Assembly (NCBI GenBank): GCA_009760855.2 | Contig: WPIO01000032.1 | Location: 905,501 to 969,500, forward strand | Reading direction: 5' to 3' | DNA: 64,000 nt | From: Cristatella mucedo | Taxonomy: Eukaryota; Bryozoa; Phylactolaemata; Cristatellidae | Shown here: in pieces, positions 56,235 through 64,000 of the stretch | Layout: each line of letters opens with the position of its first letter | Numbering within the stretch: the stretch's first letter is position 1 | Notes under the pieces: generated by a model | Seen by the model: the letters and a program-made list of their open reading frames with translations, nothing else | What the model was told of the DNA's origin: nothing | Databases searched by the model: none | Position numbers and translations under genes: made by a program

Positions 56235-57105
56235 ATTATTATAATAGCTATATAGCTTATCCTTGTGAAGATCTTGCAAATAGCTTCTCTAGCTTCTTTG
56301 TCAGCAAGATAGACGAGATACGATAGTCCATCGCTACGGTGGCAGTATTCCACCTAGAGTTATATTCCTCAACTCTGTTCTGCACCTCGTTGTCTACATT
56401 CAAGGTGGCCACGAGTGACCTCATCCTAAAGTTCATATCCAAATCAAAGACGACAAAAACTTATTAGCCAAGAGCCAACCAAGTGTGACTCAGATATTGG
56501 AAAATTTAATGCTCAAAAATTGGCTCTGCCAGCGTATCTCCTGTTGAATCTGCATGAACTTTAGGTGCCATTTTCCAAAGTGAAATTTCAATAGATGACC
56601 ATGTCAACTCCACAGCAAAGATTGCCTACTTTCAGCTGCATAACATTGCTAAAAATTTGAGCTTGCTTAGACAGGGATATGAAATCTAAATTAGTGCATG
56701 GATTTTTTACATTTTGCCTTAACCTTTTCTGTATCTTACAGCTCGCTGATCTTCCGGCCTGTGCAATTTTTCGCGAACAGTTGATGCCAAGCTCTGCAGC
56801 TAGGCTTGTCTGTCATGAGCATGGCATTTGCCACGTGACACCACTTCTCGATGACCTGCATTGGCGCCAAGTCAACTACTTCAAGGCTATTTCACCATCT
56901 CTTTAGGTCCCTGCATTATCTTGCTAATTCCTACCTATCAGATCTACTCCCTCAACAGACAGCATCGTGCATCCCACTTTTCTGAATCTAATCGTTCAGC
57001 TCTACCTCATACGCACCTCAAATGGTTTGGAGACCATGCATTTAGTTCGTGTATTCCCAAAGCCCGTAGCTCACTTCCAACTGGCGTTACGACATCCCTT
57101 GACTT
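56235..57105 (+). repeat. LINE-A, internally deleted, plus strand
   Basis: The first part (ATAGCTTCTCTAGCTTCTTT, GTCAGCAAGATAGACGAGAT) matches the pre-reverse-transcriptase linker also seen at 62330-62480. At about 56460 it jumps to the post-catalytic region (CCAAGTGTGACTCAGATATT, QSEISIDDHVNS-like) and continues to VTTSLDL at 57104. The catalytic palm is missing, an internal deletion of several hundred bases. A family-2 SINE then interrupts it. Confidence 0.8.
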
Positions 57106-57107
57106 AA

Positions 57108-57291
57108 ATAAATAAATAAATCCTAGCTGATTAAACAGCCTCTTTTTGTATAGCGACAGAAGAGCCTTTACGGCTATCACCACCGCTTTCAGTGGCGATA
57201 AAGAATCGCCCACTGCAGTATTCGATCCCACGATCTCGGGACCGAGGTCGTGAAAGCAACCGCCTAACCTAGTGTGCCACCACGGCTCACC
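57108..57291 (-). repeat. tRNA-derived SINE (family 2) inserted in LINE-A, minus strand
   Basis: The plus strand begins AAATAAATAAATAAATCCTA (inverted tail) and ends TAGTGTGCCACCACGGCT (inverted head). It is nearly identical along its length to the copy at 46118-46290. LINE-A coding sequence stops just before it and resumes just after it. Confidence 0.92.
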
Positions 57292-57505
57292 ATGACCACA
57301 TTTACATGGGAGCTAAAAACGTACCTATTTATCAAAGCATTTAGTGGACTCATGTGTTTCTTCGTGTGTGTGCTTATGCGTGCTGAGAAGTGCAGGCAGC
57401 CACTAACCGTATTTGTATGCTGGCTCTGGGTATCTTACCTCTAACCAAATGAAACTTTGCGAGGGCACTATACAAATGCTTTATGATTATTATTATTATT
57501 CTAAT
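57292..57505 (+). repeat. LINE-A 3' end after the SINE insertion, plus strand
   Basis: Resumes with ACCACATTTACATGGGAGCT (TTFTWELKTYLFIKAF), followed by the 3' untranslated region and GGGCACTATACAAATGCTTT, then ATTATTATT. It completes the copy begun at 56235. Confidence 0.85.
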
Positions 57506-57774
57506 GTGTTGCCTAAAACTTCTCTTTGTAAGCACAAATAATAGTGTGCTGCTTGCTGCTTTTTGAAGTGTCAAGGATGATGCTCTGCTCTCTTTTACAT
57601 TGTGCCATCCCAGAAATCGTGCCATCTTACGTTACCATAATGCAATATTAGCTCAATAGTGCTGCAAGGTGACTTTCTATGCATCTCTTTCGGTAACTTC
57701 TCACAGGCATAGACCATGTGTGGGTGTTATTCTGTAGTTTTTTGTGAGCACACACAACATGAAAGCAACTGTCT
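57506..57774. other. No gene recognised
   Basis: Short spacer between two LINE insertions, with no identifiable content. Confidence 0.35.
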
Positions 57775-58745
57775 GTGCCTATAAAGTAGCCATTAGACTC
57801 CAAGTTGTGAAAAAAGAGAAAGTGAGGGGCCCTCGAGGGCAGCCGAGGAAGTGAATAGCATAGAAGTTACAAAACATGACGGCGGCAAATGTTGTGCTTG
57901 AGTCTACGTATGGAGAGACTAAGTCTTTGAAAAATATTTCAGTTCCACAGTCTAGGAGTTGCACAGAAAATGCTTCTGTCACAAGCAATCAGCAAGCCAC
58001 AGAATGTAAAAGCTAGTTTATTTTCCATTGATGATCTGAGAGCACCAGAAAGCTGAAACTGATGAAGCATCGACATGAATGAAGGTTCGACTTGAATGAA
58101 GCATCGAAATGAAGGCTCAACATGGAGAAGCCGAGCTGCGGCAGGTCATACAGGTTGAATAAGGAAGTTTGCTCTGTATTGGTTATCCGAATGCCATCAG
58201 AGTTCCGTCTCTAAAGGGGACACGCGGCTGACTATCAGGATTTTGTTTAAATAATCACACAGAAATACTCCTTACCGGTAGCCGAACCTTATTGGATATT
58301 TTTTTAGCTATGGTAAAACTAAATTGCCGTATTCTAGTTTAGACAGCAACACCAGAGAGCTAGTGAGTTCTTAAGCCAGCCGACATGGCGGACTCTCATA
58401 TTTTTGATAGGAATCGGATGTGATGGCTAGCCCTGTAGATATCATTCAGTTTTTTAAACTTTCAAAATTGAAGCAATTATCAATGAGGATGCGAATATTT
58501 CGAACACGTGATGAGGGTCGCATTACAGATTCCACCAATTAGAAGAGCAATGTCTCCTATCCTAGCTGAAAGCTCATAGTCTCCTGTGAGTGGCAGTTTC
58601 GTTTCATTGCAGCTTAGTTTTTAGGCTACTGGGCCAAAATCCAGGATCAAATGTTTTCAATGCAGTCATTCAGTGTATCAGTGGCTGCAGCAGACTCCGG
58701 TGGTTTAAATAGCGAATACGATTGGGTTAGTCCTTTATCTTGAAC
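57775..58745 (-). repeat. LINE-B fragment, minus strand
   Basis: Colinear with the LINE-B at 60759-61700: GAAGTGAATAGCATAGAAGT at 57851 parallels GTAGTGAGTAGCATAGAAGT at 60892, AGTTCCACAGTCTAGGAGTT at 57940 parallels 60994, and GGATGTGATGGCTAGC at 58416 parallels 61436. Part of the middle is missing and frames are broken. Confidence 0.85.
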
Positions 58746-58879
58746 AAAGATCGCAACTGGTGATGACGTGGCGGCAAGCTAAATCAGCAAATAACGATTG
58801 AAACCTATTAATTTTTTGTTAATTAGCTATACTGATTAAAGGCATATTATATTGTAATCAACAGCCAAGGTAGCATAAA

Positions 58880-59758
58880 ATCCTAGCCCGCGTGACATGC
58901 AGGATGCTACAGCTCCGGGAGTTGGCATTGGCATTCAATCTGTTTCAAAGTGTCCTTTTGTTAGACGGTCTCATCAGCTCCACAATCAAGCCTTCCTACT
59001 TTCAGTTACATAAGGTTTCTAAAATTCGGCCTTGTTTAGATAGGGATACGACATCTAAGTTGGTCCGTGCATTTGTGACATCTTGCCTTGACTGCTATGG
59101 GTTCACTGCTTTCTGGACTACAGGCTTGTGCAATTAGGAGCTTACAGCTGGTGCAAAACTCTGCAGCTAGGCTAGTCTGTCAGGAGCGTTGCAATTGCCA
59201 CATCACACCACTTCTCGCCCATCTACACTGGCTACCAGTCAAGCAACGAATCGACTTCAAGGTTTTGTCACTCACTTTTAGGTACCTTCATTCTTTAGCT
59301 CTAGCCTACCTATCAGATCTACTCCCCCTACAAGGCCAAGCATCGTACCACCCACTTTTCGGAAACTAACTGTTTACCTATACCTCGTACAAACCTCAAA
59401 TCCTTTGGAGACCGTGCATTTACATCGTATGCTCCCAAAGCATGGATTTCACTTTCGAGTTGCGTCGCGGCATCTTCTGAATTGACCACATTTGAAAACA
59501 AATTAAAAACGCACCGATTTACGATAGCATTTAGTCTGTCCCCTTGATTCGTCCTTTTCGTACTGACGTTGTGCATGCTGCCAGTAGCCACTCTTGCATG
59601 CTGATCCTGTGCATTTTACCCTTAACCCTGTTATTCTTGTTGCTTATTAAGCATTATACCACCACCTTTCTATTGTGTTTCCTTTGCAGCAAATGTAAAA
59701 CGCCTAGAAAGAGATTAAGTTCTCTGAGGGTGCTTTATCAAAGTGTATTATCATTATT
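58880..59758 (+). repeat. LINE-A 3' half, plus strand
   Basis: The translation reads LDGLISSTIKPSYFQLHKVS, KIRPCLDRDTTSKLVRAFVT and then, after a frameshift, LSGLQACAIRSLQLVQNSAA, LLAHLHWLPVKQRIDFKVLS. The end is AACGCCTAGAAAGAGATTAA with GGGTGCTTTATCAAAGTG and a short ATT tail. 5'-truncated after the palm. Confidence 0.88.
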
Positions 59759-59869
59759 GTTGTTAATAGGCCCTTGTAATAAGCAACCTTATTTCTGCAA
59801 AAGTTCGAGACCTGCTCGCCTTGACTTAAACTTGGCTAAAATTGGTAAACTGCCCGACGATTAAAGAAA

Positions 59870-60720
59870 AAACTCCTACTGGTTTCTCTTTCTTTCCCAC
59901 CCCTAGATAAATCAAAACTGGAGGCGGAGTCGCTATTACCATGCCCAGCACTTTGATATTCAGGATTTGTAAGTAGACTCGGAGTAGCCTTTCGAATCTA
60001 TTGTCTTGATTTCAGCCCAAAATTAAGCTACGGATGGTGGCCGTAGTTTATCGCCCACCAGGTACCAAGTCCTCCTTATCTTAGCTTTCTCAAATCTAAT
60101 TTAGATTTATTTGTGAAGAAATCAATCTTTCCTCATTATGGATGATTTCAACATTAATTTTCATAAATTATCTTAAGTCTTCAGCACTAAATTGTTTGAA
60201 CTCACTGACTCACTGTCTTTTGAGGCTCGCGTTCATGGTTCTCCTCATATTAAAGGTCACACGCTCCACCAAATTTTCTCATGCAACTGCACTTTATCAT
60301 CACCACCTATCACAAAACTTTGTTTATCTGACCACATGCACATGTCTTGCAGTCAACAATGTGTTCCCTCCCCCTCCTTATCTAACATCACCTGCGAATC
60401 GTGAAACCTCAAGACCCTTGACATCCATGCTATCCGTGGGAAAATATCTGCTGTCGATCCCCTTCCGACCTGTCATGGTTGGTAGATTGCTACGACACGA
60501 CACTGCCTGACATCTTCAACGAGTTTGCGCTTCTGACTTTGAGCACTGTGAGATGGCCTTTGGTTTACCACTGACATTAGGCTAGCTAGGACTACTAAGC
60601 AAAAGCTTGAAAAAACAACAAAATATCAGTTCTGGCTGTCCATTGACATGCGTACGATCACTACTGTAAATCGTGCCTATAAAACCTAGCAAAGGCCAAG
60701 TCTACCTTGTAATGTATCTC
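59870..60720 (+). repeat. LINE endonuclease-domain fragment, plus strand
   Basis: The translation shows GGGVAITM, VAVVYRPPGTKS, IMDDFNINFHKL and, after a frameshift, HIKGHTLHQIFSCN and LCLSDH. These are the blocks of the apurinic-type endonuclease of L2/CR1 elements (IYRPP, GDFNIH, GHTLD, SDH), with Asp-Asp-Phe-Asn in place of Gly-Asp-Phe-Asn. This is the only endonuclease region seen in the window. Which of the two LINE families it belongs to cannot be told. Confidence 0.8.
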
Positions 60721-60739
60721 CGTCAGTAACTCCACAAAG

Positions 60740-62225
60740 TCATAAAGACCATATGGTGTTACGCAGGAGAGTTTTGTATAGCGCATTCACAGCCTACGCG
60801 GCTTTCGGCACCAATTCGGAAGCCAACAGACTTCGTCTCACGCAACAAAGAGACAGTGGAAAGCATAGCAGAGTCAGGAGAGCAGTTGAGGTAGTGAGTA
60901 GCATAGAAGTAGCAGTTTAGGACCGCTGAAAAAGATGTGCCATAGTCGGCAGTTGGAGAGTAGTTGTCGTTGCGTAAGAACTGTGGAAGCGAGTTCCACA
61001 GTCTAGGACCGGCAGAGTTAAAGCTTCTATCGCCAACTTTCTTTAAGCGGAGGAATGGGACAGCTAATTTATTGTCCACACAGGAGACACACCTGAGGGC
61101 GCGAACAGGCTGAAACTGATGCAGCAGTTCAGCTAGGTACAAAGGAGCCAAGCCGTGGCGGGCCTTGTGGGTCAGCTTAAGAACTTTGCTCTGTATCCTT
61201 TGCTCAACCGGCAACCATCCTAGCTCTTTCAGCAGAGGTGACTCGTGCTCAAACCGCGAGGACTTGAAGACCAGCCTTGCAGCCATATTCATAGTCAGCT
61301 GTAGTGGCATAATAGCTTTCTTTGGCAGCCCAGCCAAAAGGGAATTACAATAATCAAGCCGAGACAGAACCAAAGAGATAGTTAAATTGTTTACAAGCCA
61401 CTGTGGGAGACAGCTTCTAATCTTGGATAGGGATCGGATGTGATGGCTAGCTGTAGAGGCAGTCTTCTGAATGAAGCTTTTGAAATTGAGGCAGCTGTCG
61501 AACACGACACCTAGATTACGAGCTCGTGGTGAAGGTCGCACAGTGGCATCACCTATTAGAACAGCAAAGCCTTTTAATCCAGCTACACGCTTAGGGTGTC
61601 CAATGAGCAGCAGTTTGGTTTTATCGTCATTTAATTTCAGGAAGTTTTCCGACATCCAGGATCGAATATCGGCAAGGCAAGCATTCAGTTTCTCAGTTGC
61701 TGCAGCAGATTCCGACGGTTTAAATCACAAATACAACTGAGTATCGTCAGCATAGAAGTGATATCCTATTCCATGGGCCTTAATCACTTTTCCCAGAGGT
61801 TGTGTATAAATGGAGAACAGCAAGGGACCAAGAACAGACCCTTGAGGGACTCCACAGGTGACCCTTCTCATGTCTGAGACCTGACCCCCACACGACACGG
61901 ATTAAACACGATCAGACAAGTATGATTCAAACCACGCCAGTGCTTTGTCTGCCAGACCGATCGTTGTTCTCAATTGTTCAGCAGAACTTCGTGATCAATG
62001 GTGTCGAAGGCAGCAGACAGATCTAGCAGAGCTAGGGCAGTGACATTCCCGTCGTCGTTGCCACTTAGAATGTCATTGTTAACACGGAGGAGAGCAGTTT
62101 CAGTAGAGTGCTGCCTCTTGAACCCTGATCGAAATGTTTCTGACATTCCATTATTTTCAATATGTTCAACTTGCTGCTTAGCAACAATTTCTTCAAGAAT
62201 CTTTGACCTTCCATAAAAGAAATTA
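60740..62225 (-). repeat. LINE-B, reverse transcriptase to C-terminus, minus strand
   Basis: The minus strand reads, from 62225: LEEIVAKQQVEHIENN, STETALLRVNNDILSGN, LALLDLSAAFDTIDHEVLLN. After frameshifts, a degraded palm with TSMLTILSC in the YADD frame-shifted position follows. Then comes an intact 298-codon frame (61655-60759): FLKLNDDKTKLLLIGHPKRV, ARNLGVVFDSCLNFKSFIQK, SRLDYCNSLLAGLPKKAIMP, LLKELGWLPVEQRIQSKVLK, VGDRSFNSAGPRLWNSLPQF. The motif order is that of L2/CR1 elements, distinct from LINE-A at about half of residues. The long C-terminal frame is the best LINE-B sequence here. It faces the endonuclease fragment tail to tail. Confidence 0.92.
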
Positions 62226-62239
62226 TTGAATCACAAATT

Positions 62240-62782
62240 CAAAATCAAAAACATGCTGACTTCTGTGATTAGCCTTCTATTTAACCACTACTAGGTAAGC
62301 TATTTTCCCAGTGGTTACTGTGATGATCTAGCTGATCGGTTCTCTAGCTTCTTTGTTAACAAGATAGACAAGATCAGGTTGTCCCTCCCTAAGATGGCGG
62401 CATCCCACTGGACTCATGTCCATCAATTCCATGCAGTCCCTTAATGTCTACATTCAATGTCACTAAGGACCTCGCCCTTAAGTTCATATCCCAAAAGATA
62501 ACTAGCCCCATGGACCATATTATTATTGTCCTGCTTCTATGATGCATTGATCTCCTGCTGCCATGCATAACTATTATCATTAATATGTCATTAACTTCAG
62601 ATCATGTCACGTCCCAGCACCTTTCCAAAAGGCTGTAGTCCGGCCACTACTCAAGAAAGCAACACTAGACCAACATAAGTTGAGCTACTTCCGCCGTCTC
62701 CCTTCTACCGTTCCTGTTAAAGACACTAGAACGAGTCGAGGCCGACCAGTTGAACACATACATAGTTTAAACCCCAAACCTT
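62240..62782 (+). repeat. LINE-A linker and start of reverse transcriptase, plus strand
   Basis: Translations DLADRFSSFFVNKIDKIRLS and, near 62610-62760, APFQKAVVRPLLKKATLDQ (with a frame change) match the conserved entry to L2-type reverse transcriptase (KxAxVxPLLKKxxLD). The copy is then interrupted by a SINE. Confidence 0.75.
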
Positions 62783-62910
62783 ATAGTAAGTTCAGTGGTT
62801 AAGGTGCTCGCCCCAACTAAGGTCTGGCTGAAGTCGTGGGCTCGAGGCTCCGAGGATTATGTGAAGTACCTGAATAGAGATTAATTTCTCTTGAACGCTA
62901 TGTAAATGAA

Positions 62911-62920
<10 letters not shown>
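62783..62920 (+). repeat. tRNA-derived SINE (family 1) inserted in LINE-A
   Basis: TTCAGTGGTTAAGGTGCTCG, GAAGTCGTGGGCTCGAGGC and tail GAGATTAATTTCTCTTGAAC, ending ATGTAAATGAAATATATATA in a TA run (62915-62943). The 5' A-box half is degraded. Confidence 0.82.
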
Positions 62921-62943
<23 letters not shown>

Positions 62944-62984
62944 AATTAATTAAACTTTACACTCTGGTTTCACAGCTGATCGCC

Positions 62985-63885
62985 CCACAGATTCGATATT
63001 GCTTCGGGTGTATAACGACCTACTTAGGAACGCAGACTATGGTAGAGCCGTCCAGCTTGTTATGCTCAATCTTTCGGCAGCTTTTGATGCTATCGATCAC
63101 CAAGTCCTTCTTTAGCGCCTCTCTTCTCGCCTGGGCATCACTGGCACAGCTCAGCAATGGTTCTTCACGGAATGGTTAGGGTCCTATCTCAGTGGGAGAA
63201 TACAGAGTACGGCTGTGAATAGACACAGATCATGCCGATGTGATAGCCAAGCTCAATTTGGGCTTTCAGATCTACGCAGGTGACACTCTTTAGTACTTTT
63301 ATTTTTACCTGTCTCAGCCCTCCAGGAGACCAAATTCTCTCAACTCCCTGGCTGCATGCATTGATTACATCAGCATTTGGATTCGAAGCCAACTTTCTTA
63401 TATTGAATGTGGATATAACCAACTTACTAGTTATTGGCAAACCAAGTGTGATTCGGAAATGGAAAAAGTGTAATGCTCACAATCGCTCTGTGATCATTTC
63501 TCATGTTGACCTGCACAAATCTAAGAGTTCTGTTTCAAATTGAACGTTCATTAAACGATCACATCAGCTCCACATTCAAGTCTGCCTAATATCAGCTGCA
63601 TAGCATTGCTAAAACTCTATCTTGTTTAGACTGAGATAACACATCTAAATTGTTTCATGCATTTGTGACGTCCCACCTTGACTTCTGCAGCTCACTGCTC
63701 GCTTGTCTACCGACCGACCTGTGCAATCAGGGGCTTACTACAGGTGCAAAACGCAGCTAGGCTTGTCTGTCGTGAGCTTCACAGTTGCTATGTCACACCA
63801 ATTCTTGCTGACCTGTACTGGCTCCCAGATAAGCAACGCATCAACTTCAAAATTTTCTCACTTAAATTTAGGTCATATCATTAAG
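62985..63885 (+). repeat. LINE-A continued: reverse transcriptase palm to thumb, plus strand
   Basis: Resumes with ILLRVYNDLLRNADYGRAVQ and LVMLNLSAAFDAIDHQVLL. It then has WLGSYLSGRIQSTAVNRHRS, an internal deletion around 63230 (the [10 protein letters not shown] block is missing), a frameshifted catalytic region and the thumb with KLFHAFVTSHLDFCSSLLAC. Numerous stops. Together with 62240-62782 it forms one SINE-interrupted copy. Confidence 0.85.
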
Positions 63886-64000
63886 TATAATTCGTTTATT
63901 TAGAGCTCCAAGAAAACTTAATTTTCTACTCAGGCGCTTTATATTTCCCTCGGAGCTAGAGCCCACGACCTCAGCCAAACCTTGGTCGGAAGGGGATTAC
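63886..64000 (-). repeat. tRNA-derived SINE (family 1), minus strand, cut by window end
   Basis: The plus strand reads AGCTCCAAGAAAACTTAATT, CTCAGGCGCTTTATATTTCC and AGAGCCCACGACCTCAGCCA, the reverse complement of the SINE tail and B-box half. The 5' head continues beyond base 64000. Confidence 0.82.

Overview
The window is animal nuclear DNA: AT-rich, gene-poor and full of repeats. Its few coding exons have GT/AG splice sites. It also carries L2/CR1-type LINE fragments, tRNA-derived SINEs, decayed hAT and Tigger-type DNA transposons, long (TA)n, (TG)n and purine microsatellites, and a diverged satellite. No bacterial, organellar or CRISPR features were seen. A copy of a SPIN-like hAT element and the general repeat make-up point to an invertebrate such as a mollusc, but the species is an inference that the sequence does not settle.

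Layout. 0-9 kb: a decayed hAT transposase, a SINE and LINE scraps. 9.6-10.5 kb: an intact single-exon gene for mitochondrial ribosome recycling factor (MRRF), the best-supported gene here. 11-23 kb: SINEs, purine and TA/TG repeats, a SPIN-like element with perfect 8-bp target duplications at 13.6 kb, and a decayed Tigger/pogo transposase at 17.6-19.0 kb. 24-34.4 kb: three plus-strand exons with matching phase-1 splice junctions (signal peptide, Ser/Thr-rich stalk, C-terminal half of a Ly6/three-finger domain), taken as parts of one secreted or surface-protein gene whose introns are filled with LINEs. 37.3-40.6 kb: a degenerate tandem satellite with a period of about 160-170 bp. 42-44.1 kb: a composite of TA, G/T-rich, purine and A/C-rich arrays, with a C-rich inverted-repeat pair enclosing 43.26-44.08 kb. 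46.7-50.5 kb: a minus-strand gene with a GC-rich, Ala/Ser-rich exon and a short acidic last exon, family unrecognised, with one in-frame TGA. 52.9-64 kb: almost solid LINE and SINE sequence in both orientations.

Two LINE families recur, both with L2-like reverse transcriptase motifs. LINE-A copies reach the 3' end and finish in (ATT)n. LINE-B copies are more decayed. The tail of the commonest SINE closely matches the 3' end of LINE-A, so LINE-A is the likely source of its retrotransposition machinery. Several insertions are nested (LINE-A in LINE-B at 30.7 kb, SINEs in LINE-A at 57.1 and 62.8 kb, LINE-A in a TG microsatellite at 52.9 kb), which gives a relative order of events. All assignments come from reading the sequence and its translations; no database search was run.
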